NCBI GenBank assembly: GCA_021527695.1
Contig: JAKFAO010000009.1
Span: 1,054,001-1,118,000 of the forward strand
DNA length: 64,000 nt
Direction of reading: 5' to 3'
DNA from: Naematelia aurantialba
Lineage: Eukaryota > Basidiomycota > Tremellomycetes > Tremellales > Naemateliaceae
The translations under genes were made by a program, and so were the position numbers. Of this stretch, positions 10,321-19,690 are shown one piece after another. The notes below the pieces were generated by a model. That model saw only the letters and a list, made by a program, of their open reading frames with translations, did no database searches and was not told the origin of the DNA. Numbering within the stretch: the stretch's first letter is position 1; every line of letters begins with the position of its first letter.

Positions 10321-11086
10321 GGGTAGTGGCGGGTGAAGATCACCGGCGGAAAGGCACCGATAAGCCAGGACGGGGCTCCAGGTTGCGTTGGTAGATAATC
10401 GGCCAACTGTTTGTGCCAATGCTTGGATGGCCTGGTGGGAGCAGTCGAGCCGCTATGGAGGCCCGTACTGGGGCGCAGTTGAGGCTGCCGATGCGTGAGG
10501 CGAGGGAAGGTGCAGGGCCACCGATGCGATGCAATAGGGGAAGTTGGACAGGCCCTATGCGGCGGGCAAGGGACAGGGAATGGGCAAGGGACGTGACTTT
10601 GTTCGTCCAGAATGCGACTCGGGACAGGGGGGGGCCCAGTGCGGAGGGGGCTGCCGGTACAGAGACTGCTGGGGGCACGGGGGACACGCGGAACGAGGGG
10701 CGCGTGACCGCAGGCCGGTGGTGGATGCCGGACTGGAGACTGGGAAGCCGGCGTGCTCTTTGGTGGGGACGCGGGCGGGAGAAACGCTGTGAGTAGAGGC
10801 GAGGGGTGCTAGCGACCAGCTCGGCAAGCTTTGAGAGCAGCGAGGCGATGCGGGCAGCACAGGGGGGCTGCGGTACCGAGCGAGGGTCCTGGTTAGAGGG
10901 GAGAGAGGGCGGCGACGAGAGTCTGACTCTTGGCGGGCGGATGGCCCCCCCTTGGGGGGGACAGGGCGTTCCCCCCACCGAGTTCCTCCTGGCGCTGAGG
11001 AGCGGGGAGACCGAGGTTTGGCTGAGTAGTGCGGGCTCGGGGGTACGTCTTTCCGGTGTGCGTAGCTCTCTTGGGTCGCTGCGCAT

Positions 11087-11143
11087 AAAAGTAAAAGTAA
11101 AAGTAAAAGTAAAAGTAAAAGTAAAAGTAAAAGTAAAAGTAAA
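11087..11143 (-). repeat. (TTTTAC)n tail of copy A, junction with copy B
   Basis: About nine units between the 3' UTR of copy A and the first base of copy B. No unique DNA separates the two elements here, so copy B begins directly after the tail. Confidence 0.88.
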
Positions 11144-11241
11144 TGCATAGGTATCGCGTCTGTCTAATACAATTTGGAGATACAAGTATGTACATCTAGA
11201 AGTATTGTCCGTTGTCCGAACCAACATGTATACAGGAATGG

Positions 11242-14200
11242 TTATGGGCCGAGCAGGGTGTCGACCCGAGACTTGAGGAGGCCGAATGAAATGTCGCGCA
11301 AGAGAGCGTCAAAGGTTGTGAGGCTGACGGCCGACTTGATCGATTTGAATAGATTCGCAGTGGACTCTTCGAGGAGCCCACCGGGGGACAGGATGATGGG
11401 GTAGAAGGTACGGGAGGGATGGGGAGTGGGTCCTTGTTTGCGACGCTTGTCCGAGGCTTTCGATTCGAGTGCTCGGAGGGCAATGGCGAGGACTGCTTCA
11501 GAAGGCGAGTCTGCAGGGTTGGTGACCACTCTGTCCAGGCGATCGAGCTCTGCTGCTCCAAACACAGAACGAACAGAGATGTCGAAGTCCGCATTCGGGA
11601 GGCCAGTGCCGGTGAGGCCGTCAAGGCGAAGGTCATTGAACAGCCCAGGCTGACCTTCGATGGGTGGTTCGAAGACAACACGGGTGGCAGGCATGGACTT
11701 GAGGGCCCGTCCAATGGCATGCTTGATATATTCGTGTCGATACATCCAGCGAGAGCGGCAGCGGTGTTGGCACGTATCCACATGGCCTTGGAATAACGGG
11801 GTCGCACATTGAACGCAGATCGGGAGGGAGGGGATAAGGGGAGTGCGAAGGTGGAGAGCGGCTGACACAGTCGCATCGGAGAGGAGATGGTGGTTTGAGT
11901 AGGGGATAACCGAGAGCCACTTTCGTCCTAGCTTAGTCGACGCCTCCTCAATCCACAGGCGCTGGGTTGGTTTAATTCGCCTGAGGAGAGAGTCGCGACG
12001 TGAGACGAAAGCTTCGTGGCACGATTCGCGTTGCAAGGGAACGACAGCTGGGGCTGTAATGGCCGGGTCGATTGAGGAGAGGACGAGGTCCGAGGCAGCG
12101 CATGCAGACTTGCGGGCAATCGGGGCGCATTCGACGAACGACAGGAGGCCCATACCACCCATGCGTACAGGCAGAGTTACGAGCTCTTGATCGATGTCTG
12201 GGTCATGGCGGTATGAGGGGAGGATGGTACTCGGACCCCTTAGTTGCATGAAGGTAGAGAGGAGGAGGGAGTCAAGGCGTTGAAGAAGAGGGAGAAGGTC
12301 ACTTGCCTCCAGACTACGCTGCAGATGCCTGAGGTTTTGTTGCAAGCACACCCGGAGGAGGAGGAGGGCATGGTGATGTGGAAGCACGGCAAGGTTGCCA
12401 AGGCGTTGCTCTTCACGGTCGATGAGGGAGGCCAGGAAGGCTTCGCGCGTACTGCGGGGACCACCAACACAGGTACCCAGGGTGGTGAAGCCATGGGACT
12501 GGACTTCTGTCAGGGGGACACATCGGCACTTAGTGAGGTTCAGCGAGATGGAGCATTCCCGGAGGCGTAGGAAGGTAGCGACCCTGTCAACGACCTGGGA
12601 ATCGGGCCCCGTGATATAGACGTCATCGAGGTATGCAAGAATGGTGTGGTCTGGACCGAGGTATGTGCCGAGATCTTTGAGAGTAGATTGGAGGGCAAGA
12701 GAGAAGAGGAGGGGGCCTAGCGGGTCACCTTGGCGGACCCCTTGGGATGATCTGAGTTTGGCGATACCATTAGGCCCACGAGTGAGAAGGTCAGAGGGAG
12801 TGCCGTAGGCCCAAGAGGCAACTCGGTAGAGAGTTTTGGAGAGTGGGAGGATGGCGCTCGACATTACAGACCTGTCAATGGTGTTGAAGGCATTGGTGAA
12901 GTCGAGGGAGGCTAGGTGTGTGTACTTGGAAGACAGCTTCCGGTCTGACGCGAGCTCAATCCACCTCGTTATCGGTTCAATCCCACCTTTCGAGCCGACT
13001 CCAAGTTGATTGGGTAAGAGGTGCTTGGCCCAGTCGTTCGAGCGAAGGAGGAGTTTCAGGAGGAGTCGGTACACCAGTTCTCCCACAGCAAGTGGGCGGA
13101 TTTTGGTGCTATTGGGCTTGGGGATAGCAGTGAGGGAGGACGCGCATAAGAGGTCGCGGGCAGGGGCGGAGCCAGACAAGATCTCCGCACAAAGGTAGTG
13201 GAGCATAGTAACCGCCTCAGGAACTTCAGCGGCTACTTTGAGGAGGTTGGGCGTCCAACCAGAGGGGCCCGGGGCTGTGTCCCGTAGGGAGACAATTGCT
13301 GAGGCGATTTCTTCTTGGGACGGAACTTTGCCCGCCGGCCCCCCACGATGGTTGGCAGGGGGAAACGGGTCAAGGGGGCCTTGTGGATGCAGCGACCTAA
13401 GCTGGTCGAGGGTGTCCTCTTCAGGTTGGAAGGTGGGGAGGTCGGTGTCTAGAGCACGAGCTGCAGCACCAAGCCTGCCTTGGGAGACAAGTTTGGTGCA
13501 GCGAGAGACACGATCGAGAGTGCGACGGGCAATGGGAGGGCCTGTGGGCCAGTCGCATGCCGGGAATGCCGCCAGGCGGCGGATGGCATGGTCAGCGCCG
13601 GCTTTGAGACCAGGGGTGAGGGCGATCTTTGGTATGAGGAAGAAATCACGGGCTGCCTGTTCCGAGCTGGAGTCGTTATATGCAATGGCGACCCTTCTGA
13701 CACAATCTTTGAATGCGTTTCGGACCCGGCCACTAAGGGGTTTCTTGACTACTGGCAAGGCGGCAAGCGCGGACGGGATATCCGGCATGTCGGGAAAGGG
13801 CGAGGCTGGAGAGGACGGAGGCTCGGAGTTGATATCTGCAGGCGAGGTGGGATGGGCGGCAGAGGTGCTGTCTACAGGGGGGTGTCCCGAGTCCGCCGGT
13901 TGTGGCGGAGGTGCCAGGGGGGGCGGGGCGGCAGAGATCAGTTGGTCGACCTCCTGCAGAAGGGCGGAGGTTGGGTCGCCAGGGGGAGAGGGTCCAGTCT
14001 GCAGTGCCGGGGCAGAGGAGGATACACGACGGTCAAGGGGGGAGGGGGTGCTTGTGGCTTGTAGCTGAGAGCCGTGTAGCGGGGACGGGACACTCGTGAG
14101 GGAGGCACGTTTGTGGAGGCGACTTGGGGAATTCTTCTTGGCGAGGGCAGCACGGGATTCGACAGGCTTGTCGGAGTCTTCAGGGATAAGCAAGTCGGAG

Positions 14201-14520
14201 TTGCACCTGCGCTTGTGGAGAGCGAGTCCACGTTCGTTCCGGGCAGGAGCACCACAGAGGTCGCAGACTGTGAGGCCGAGGGAGACGAGGGTATCACGGG
14301 GGAAAAGAGTGCGGGGGTGCTGATTGTTGAAATGTACAAGGAGGCAGCTGACGTGCTTGCCTCTGCAGTGGATGCTGGGACATGTCCCGGGGACCGGTTG
14401 GGAGCGAAAGTAGTCTCGGCCATGCTTAGATGTGCGTATAGTGGATAGAGGGTCTGACTCCCCTGATGAGGCACGAGTGACACGGCGGTACGGCGGCGGG
14501 GGTGGAGGTTGAGAGGGCAT
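11242..14520 (-). CDS. Reverse transcriptase with restriction-like endonuclease, copy A
   Basis: 1092-residue homologue of the copy B protein with all motifs intact: the N-terminal C4H2-like and C2HC fingers, RT with LDFTNAF and YLDD, and the C-terminal CCHC plus restriction-like endonuclease. It is 24 residues shorter because the Pro-rich linker carries one unit instead of two. I count only about a dozen to fifteen amino-acid differences in the aligned part. The frame is open upstream to an ATG at 14754 through FLY repeats encoded by a microsatellite. The ATG at 14520, shared with copy B, is preferred. Confidence 0.92.
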   Translation of the reverse strand: MPSQPPPPPPYRRVTRASSGESDPLSTIRTSKHGRDYFRSQPVPGTCPSIHCRGKHVSCLLVHFNNQHPRTLFPRDTLVSLGLTVCDLCGAPARNERGLALHKRRCNSDLLIPEDSDKPVESRAALAKKNSPSRLHKRASLTSVPSPLHGSQLQATSTPSPLDRRVSSSAPALQTGPSPPGDPTSALLQEVDQLISAAPPPLAPPPQPADSGHPPVDSTSAAHPTSPADINSEPPSSPASPFPDMPDIPSALAALPVVKKPLSGRVRNAFKDCVRRVAIAYNDSSSEQAARDFFLIPKIALTPGLKAGADHAIRRLAAFPACDWPTGPPIARRTLDRVSRCTKLVSQGRLGAAARALDTDLPTFQPEEDTLDQLRSLHPQGPLDPFPPANHRGGPAGKVPSQEEIASAIVSLRDTAPGPSGWTPNLLKVAAEVPEAVTMLHYLCAEILSGSAPARDLLCASSLTAIPKPNSTKIRPLAVGELVYRLLLKLLLRSNDWAKHLLPNQLGVGSKGGIEPITRWIELASDRKLSSKYTHLASLDFTNAFNTIDRSVMSSAILPLSKTLYRVASWAYGTPSDLLTRGPNGIAKLRSSQGVRQGDPLGPLLFSLALQSTLKDLGTYLGPDHTILAYLDDVYITGPDSQVVDRVATFLRLRECSISLNLTKCRCVPLTEVQSHGFTTLGTCVGGPRSTREAFLASLIDREEQRLGNLAVLPHHHALLLLRVCLQQNLRHLQRSLEASDLLPLLQRLDSLLLSTFMQLRGPSTILPSYRHDPDIDQELVTLPVRMGGMGLLSFVECAPIARKSACAASDLVLSSIDPAITAPAVVPLQRESCHEAFVSRRDSLLRRIKPTQRLWIEEASTKLGRKWLSVIPYSNHHLLSDATVSAALHLRTPLIPSLPICVQCATPLFQGHVDTCQHRCRSRWMYRHEYIKHAIGRALKSMPATRVVFEPPIEGQPGLFNDLRLDGLTGTGLPNADFDISVRSVFGAAELDRLDRVVTNPADSPSEAVLAIALRALESKASDKRRKQGPTPHPSRTFYPIILSPGGLLEESTANLFKSIKSAVSLTTFDALLRDISFGLLKSRVDTLLGP

Positions 14521-14544
14521 GACTTTACGTAATCCGTGTTCGGA

Positions 14545-14669
14545 GTAAAGAAAGTAAAGGGAATAGTAAAGAAAGTAAAGAAAGTAAAGAAAGTAAAGAA
14601 AGTAAAGAAAGTAAAGAAAGTAAAGAAAGTAAAGAAAGTAAAGTAATTGAGGTAAGTAAAGAAAGTAAG
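14545..14669 (-). repeat. Internal AAAGAAAGT microsatellite of copy A
   Basis: Counterpart of the copy B tract. In this copy it happens to be open in the RT frame and would encode FLY repeats if the upstream ATG at 14754 were used. Confidence 0.8.
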
Positions 14670-15434
14670 GGTAGTGGCGGAAGAAGATCACCAGCGGAAA
14701 GGCACCGATAAGCCAGCACGGGGCTCCAGGTTGCGTTGGTAGATAATCGGCCAACTGTTTGTGCCGATGCTTGGATTGCCTGGTAGGAGCGGTCGAGCCG
14801 CTATGGAGGTCCGTACTGGGGCGCAGTTGAGGCTGCCGATGCGTGAGGCGAGGGAAGGTGCAGGTCCACCGATGCGATGCAATAGGGGAAGTTGGACAGG
14901 CCCTATGCGGCGGGCAAGGGACAGGGAACGGGCGAGGGACGTGACTTTGTTCGTCCAGAATGCGACTCGGGACAGGGGGGGGCCCAGTGCAGAGGGGGCT
15001 GCCGGTACAGAGACTGCTGGGGGCACGGGGGACACGTGGAACGAGGGGTGCGTGACCACAGGCCGGTGGAGGATGCCGGACTGGAGAGGGGGAAGCCGGC
15101 GTGCTCTTTGGTGGGGATGCGGGCGGGAGAAACGCTGTGAGTAGAGGCGAGGGGTGCTAGCGACCAGCTCGGCAAGCTTTGAGAGCAGCGAGGCGATGCG
15201 GGCAGCACAGGGGGGCTGTGGTACTGAGCGAGGGTCCTGGTTAGAGGGGAGAGAGGGCGGCGACGAGAGTCTGACTCTTGGCGGGCGGATGGCCCCCCCT
15301 TGGGGGGGACAGGGCGTTCCCCCCACCGAGTTCCTCCTGGCGCTGAGGAGCGGGGAGACCGAGGTTTGGCTGAGTAGTGCAGGCTCGGGGGTACGTCTTT
15401 CCGGTGTGCGTAGCTCTCTTGGGTCGCTGCGCAT

Positions 15435-15517
15435 CAAGTAAAAGTAAAAGTAAAAGTAAAAGTAAAAGTAAAAGTAAAAGTAAAAGAAAAGTAAAAGTAA
15501 AAGTAAAAGTAAAAAAA
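15435..15517 (-). repeat. TTTTAC tract upstream of copy A
   Basis: The same 6-bp motif with one interruption (AAAAGAAAAGT on plus) and a T7 run at its outer end. It may be the remaining tail of an older, truncated element, or a pre-existing microsatellite used as target. Confidence 0.8.
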
Positions 15518-15547
15518 TCGACACGATAACCACTACGTGAACGCCGC
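15518..15547 (-). pseudogene. 5' half of tRNA-Leu(UAA), truncated at the TTTTAC tract
   Basis: These 30 nt equal the first 31 nt of the complete tRNA-Leu at 3943-3913, except for one missing C in the D-loop (GGTTATC against GGTCTATC). The copy stops inside the 5' anticodon stem (TCGA) and passes straight into T7AC-TTTTAC. No 3' half is found next to the other end of the element array. Confidence 0.8.
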
Positions 15548-16146
15548 ACCACCTTATAAACCTCCACTCGTACTTATGTAGTCTCGAGTCCTCGATCTCC
15601 GTACGAGGCTCGTTGTATGCGTACACTCTAGACTCCGGGTCCTTGAACTCAGGTTCTCGTATACCTTCATTATAGTATGTAAAATCCGACGAACCAACCC
15701 CTTTCAGCGGTAGTAGATATCAATGGCGATTATGAAATGGAGCACGTTACCATCATATAAATTTCGACGGGGTGTCCGTCTCTGCATTATAGGTCCGGTC
15801 TATGACACAATGTTGTATGTACATCATATAAATTTACCAACGAAACGGGATGGTGTAGCTAAACTTGAGAAAGTTCACGATTCATCACCTATCGACTTCA
15901 ATCGGTAACAATCTGCACTCTGGGGGAGTACTGCGCCTGAAATCGACGCCTTCCCGGCGGTGCGGTCCGTGCATCTTGACGTGGCCGGGGAGAAGGGGGG
16001 GAGGGAGCGTACGCGTCGGTGACTGTGGGGACTAGCGGCCTCAGGACGAGAATGGGACTGCGGCCACTCGAGGGGCACACTAGAGCAAGGGAGAGGGGAA
16101 CAAAAGATACATTCCTGGAGAGAAAGCGAAAGGAGAGTACGAGAGT
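15548..16146. other. Intergenic, no gene seen
   Basis: About 600 bp between the transposon block and the CHAT gene. Open frames are short and not protein-like. I see no complete tRNA or other structured RNA. Confidence 0.5.
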
Positions 16147-17594
16147 TTATTCGAATGGTAACACTTCTTGCCACCTCACAGGATCCGGATCCTGCGGTGC
16201 ACGGACGACAAAATTGCTGGCAGAGGCATACTCTTGCCACGTCCCCTGGTCTTCGAAGTACACTTGGCCGCGATAGACTGCAAACAGGCACGGTCCACGC
16301 ACCGTGCTCGTGATGGCACGGAGATGGTTGAGGAAGTAGCGGGCCTTGCCGCTCGTACCGGGGACGTCGGGCCTTGGCGCCTGCCTCAGCAACCCGTCGG
16401 CCTCTGTGCCAAAACCGAAGATCTGTTCCGCTCCCACGGGGGGCAGATCGGCCAGCGTATACTCCATCCCAGCGGCGAACACGGGATGTCCCGAATTTTC
16501 AGCAGTGAACTGGTATGTCGCAAACGTCAGCGGATGGCGGGCCCCCCTCACCAGCAGCTCGTAGCGCCTTCGCTGCGGCGAATACCAGTTGGGAAAGGGG
16601 ATGATCATGTAGTCCTGGGGAGGAACGTAGTAATTCCTCGCAGCGTTGGGGTCGTTGGTTGCACGGCCACCCAACTGCAGGAAGTACACCGCATCGTCCG
16701 AGGTAGCCTGAGCGAGTCGAAAGGCCTGGCCAAGACTGGAACCGCTGGCGAGCGATCGATAAAATTCTCTGGTAAATGCGACGGCCCGTTCATCGTGGAC
16801 TTCCTGCCTCGTGCCGATCACAAACGGCCCATACGGAGAAGTGGGTGTTCGGATACCTGCCAATGCCGTCGCCACGGCTTCCGTGCAGCAGCAGTTGAGC
16901 ACAATGACTTCCGGGTACGGGATGGTGTCCTCGCGGAGGATCTCGATGAGGCTCCTGAGCCGGTTCAAATGGAGTCGCTGATGCTGGCTCTCTGCAGATG
17001 CCTGAAAATGAGGTCAGTGTGTATACTTCCAGTGTCGCAATTTAGTTGATTTCTATTGCTCAGAGGCATACTGACGTCTGCTAGAAATATCTCTTTATCG
17101 GCTGCGTGACTGGATATGTGCAGCACGACGGGTCGGTGTCTGAAGAGGTTATCTCTGAGGGTGTTGACGGTGGTCCAATCCCTATGGACGAACGCCCGAC
17201 TGCCAAAGTGTGCATGAGTGCGTCTGGTTTTTTACGCAATACGAGCAGAGCAGCGGCGTACTTGGTATGCCACATGCTGTGGGCATCGCTGACTTCTCGC
17301 ACAGCGGCGTCAGTCTCTGTGAACTCCTGAGCCAGCTGGAGAGGCGTTGAGGTCGCTGCAGAGGCCCCGCAAGCCAATACGAAGCTGTCCCTCCACCCTC
17401 CATCGTACCTCCTCTGCGGTCAATCTCAGTAATCGGTCCTGTGCCAAGACGGTACGATTTCGCTCACCGCGTCCATGGCCGATGATCTCTACGGAGCAGA
17501 ATGGCAAGGGTGTGTTGGCTAACGACAATCTTTTCAAGTTAGAATCGATGCACGTACTGTAACGTGAGCGGGATGTCGCTGCAAGCAGGAACAC
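16147..17594 (-). CDS. CHAT-domain (caspase-like) peptidase
   Basis: Likely cysteine peptidase of the CHAT family (clan CD, related to caspases and separase). The C-terminal exon carries the Cys motif VIVLNCCCTEA (about 16890) and the typical GPFVIGTRQEV...AFTREFYRSLASG segment. The exon before carries the His motif VVLHISSHAADKEIFLAD (about 17130-17077). The exon model is about 17594-17409, 17335-17262, 17181-17076, 17001-16147, with introns of 73, 80 and 74 nt. These GT-AG introns join otherwise frame-shifted pieces (AEE|LAQEFTETD; HTK|DWTTVNTL; LAD|ASAESQ). A C-terminal extension of about 150 residues after CHAT is of unknown fold. The N-terminal exon is uncertain: SVEIIGHGRGERN is coding-like, but I see no convincing ATG, so the start may lie further upstream. 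No NACHT, TPR or death-fold partner domain is visible. It is divergent from the hydrolase at 17890. Confidence 0.72.
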
Positions 17595-17889
17595 CGCGGG
17601 TACCTTTTGGTACAGTCACGAATGTAGCGGGTACCTGTCTTACAACGAGTTGCTCGCCAAATCTTGTTGGAGAGTTTGGCTTTGTGAAACCACCGGCACC
17701 TGTTCGGAAGCTAGAGCAGAATTCAACGGAGAAGCATATCGGTTGACCGGCGGGCATCAACACTGGCCAGTCCAGAGGGGCGGGATCCTGGGTCCCGCTC
17801 TGATTCTCCAGGACACATATACTTCATGGAAGGTGGCACCCGCACGCCTCCACGTTAACACCTCGTCACAGCCAACGCTGCCTGCAAGG

Positions 17890-19485
17890 ATGTCGAGCCG
17901 AACCCCAGGGGTCTTTGATGTCAGTGGAGGAGGGAAGTGCTACTTCTTCCCCGTCGACGCTGAAGGCGCGCTCCTCGTCGGAAGGGATGACATCTTTCTA
18001 GAGTCAACGGAGACATTCCAGCTACCCGGGCTCGCGAAGCACATCCAAGACGAGCAGTACGACAGAGCCTTCTTGCTGTGTCATGGATGGAACAATGACC
18101 CAGAAGCGGCAAGTACCCTCGGCAGACCTAGCAATAGCAATAGCTATGCTGACGAGACTGGCCCTCGGTAACAGACACGCAGGCTATACTCAGGCCTCAT
18201 TTCCGGTCTTCATCAAGCCCGACAATCTGACCCGGACTCAGGGCAAGGTAGCAAGGATCTTTATATCGGCATCAACTGGCCTTCTATGGTCCTGGCGTAC
18301 GTACTCGACCCACGCCTTGGGGTGTGTCGCAGCAGGGCTGATATTGAAACCGCGCACAGCGAGACATGGGAGGACTATGTGACTCGCGTCACATCGTCGC
18401 AGCCCGGCCCCGCTCCTGGAGAAGTCGGCAAACCCGGCGACGTCAACTTCAGCCGACTGGATCCAGCTCGGCAGGAAGCGACGCTTCATGCCCTGTCGGC
18501 AGGACTCGGTCTCACGCGTGATGAGCTCGAGCAATACCGGCATAAGACCGATGCACTTAAAAAGGCGGTCTTCAACCAGCGCGAGGCTCTTGCGGGCGAC
18601 GATTGGGATACAGAGCACTTTGAGTCGCCGGCTCTCCTCGCGTCTGCGTCGTCGGACAGGATCCAAGGGGCGGATGAATTCAAGAAGGCGTTCGAAACGG
18701 CGATTGTACAGGCTGACCAAATCGACCACTCCGGCCGAAGTGGGTACGGCTTCCTCGACATCTTGCGCGGTCCGACGGGACGGATGATGAAGAAGCGCGC
18801 AGGCATCATCGGCTCCGGGTCCCACCCCATACGCGCCCTGCTGGCGGAACTGCTCGCATCTGGTCGGCCCGTCAACCTCCTGGGGCACAGCTACGGGTGC
18901 AAGCTCCTGTTGGATTCCGTCCGAGGTCTCTTCGACCCCAAATTGGGTGCACCTCGCGTCAAGGATATGCAATTCAACTCGTTCATTCTGTGCCAGCCCG
19001 CGATCTCACGCTGGGTCTTCTCGCCTGACGGCTCACACTACGCCGGCTGCTACCGTCCGCTCTTGGACGAGGGCCGTTTCAACAAGCCTGTCGTGACGCT
19101 ATTCAGCGATAATGACACCGCCCTTCGATACATGTACCCTTTGGGATACTTCTTCTCGCCCAGGGAGATAACGTCACCGGTGCGCAGGATGCCAGAGAAG
19201 ACGGGAAGAGACATTAAGATGGATCCGCTACTCGGAGCGAATTTGCCTGCTGCCGCCCTCGGCTGTCATGGTCCAGTGGAGGAACCCAAGGAGGGTGACA
19301 GGAAAATCATCCATATTCTCGCCGTCCAGGCGTCCGGCACACCATACGAATTCTCCAAACTGGCAGAGAAGTGCGTAGGTATAAAAGGCAATTGGACACA
19401 CCACATGCAAGAGCAACATAAAGGCGAAGAGCTGGGCTGGGGTCAGAATTGCGTCTTTTGGCTCTGGCACGAACTCGCGAAATAG
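17890..19485 (+). CDS. Serine alpha/beta-hydrolase, possibly frameshifted near the N-terminus
   Basis: Contains an oxyanion-type motif AFLLCHGWNND (about 18068-18100), a YIGINWPS strand (about 18262-18285), a nucleophile elbow LLGHSYG (Ser at about 18889), a candidate Asp in FSDND (about 19106) and a candidate His in GCHGPVEE (about 19268). The start ATG at 17890 gives MSSRTPGVFDV. An intron at 18168-18241 joins MLTRLALG to QGSKDLYIGINW and removes the in-frame TAA at 18169. Between HGWNNDPEAA and ADLAIAIAML the frame still shifts by one base near 18115, without room for an intron. A single intron from about 18113 to 18241 would restore the frame but delete a helix. It may be a young pseudogene. 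Large hydrolases of this kind with HGWNND are common in bacteria, so transfer is possible. The protein is not a classical secreted lipase: no signal peptide is seen. Confidence 0.6.
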
Positions 19486-19690
19486 TAGCGTATGTGGAAT
19501 ATATCAGACGCATCCAACTCGAGCAAGGAGACCGGGCGTCAAAGGCGGTGCAGCATGATTGTATCCCTGGTTATGACGACTGCACGATGTGGAATTCGAG
19601 TTGTACAAAGCATGATTCATGATAGTATGCTGGTGACCACGACTGTATGATCTGGGTTGCAAGGGCAACGGACGCAGTCCACCTGTCTAT

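Larger units (their letters stand above)
6655..11086 (-). mobile_element. CRE/R2-like non-LTR retrotransposon, copy B
   Basis: One full unit: a 5' leader from 11086 (starting ATGCGCAGCG), a long GC-rich leader, an internal AAAGAAAGT-type microsatellite, one ORF (10172-6822), a short 3' UTR, and a (TTTTAC)n tail at 6709-6655. It matches copy A (11087-15434) almost base for base. The main differences are scattered substitutions and one extra 72-bp repeat unit in the ORF. Its 5' end sits directly on the tail of copy A. No LTRs are present. The tail ends about 40 bp before the ATG at 6614 of the neighbouring open frame. Confidence 0.88.
11087..15434 (-). mobile_element. CRE/R2-like non-LTR retrotransposon, copy A
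   Basis: Second unit, head-to-tail with copy B. The 5' end is at 15434 (same ATGCGCAGCG start), the ORF is 14520-11242, and the (TTTTAC)n tail is at 11143-11087. It is full length with an intact ORF. Upstream of its 5' end lies another TTTTAC-type tract (15435-15517), then a tRNA-Leu 5' half. Low divergence from copy B over the whole unit, including leader and 3' UTR, points to recent duplication or retrotransposition. Confidence 0.88.

Noticed and set aside
10340..11227. 295-codon minus frame in the leader of copy B (and 312 codons at 14688-15626 in copy A) as an ORF1
   Set aside because: Many radical amino-acid differences between copies, Pro/Arg/Ser bias and start within the tail repeat suggest a GC-rich leader open by composition. 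Kept only as a selection test.
14521..14754. 78-residue N-terminal extension of the copy A RT
   Set aside because: Encoded mostly by the AAAGAAAGT microsatellite (FLY repeats) and not open in copy B.
6655..15517. Telomeric or subtelomeric array
   Set aside because: No TTAGGG-type repeats are present; the tail unit is TTTTAC and housekeeping genes follow directly.
16168..17049. 293-codon plus-strand frame
   Set aside because: Antisense of the CHAT C-terminal exon, with no family features.
17182..17403. Frameshift pseudogene status for the CHAT gene
   Set aside because: The frame changes at about 17335-17408 and 17182-17261 are explained by in-phase GT-AG introns of 73 and 80 nt that join coherent sequence.
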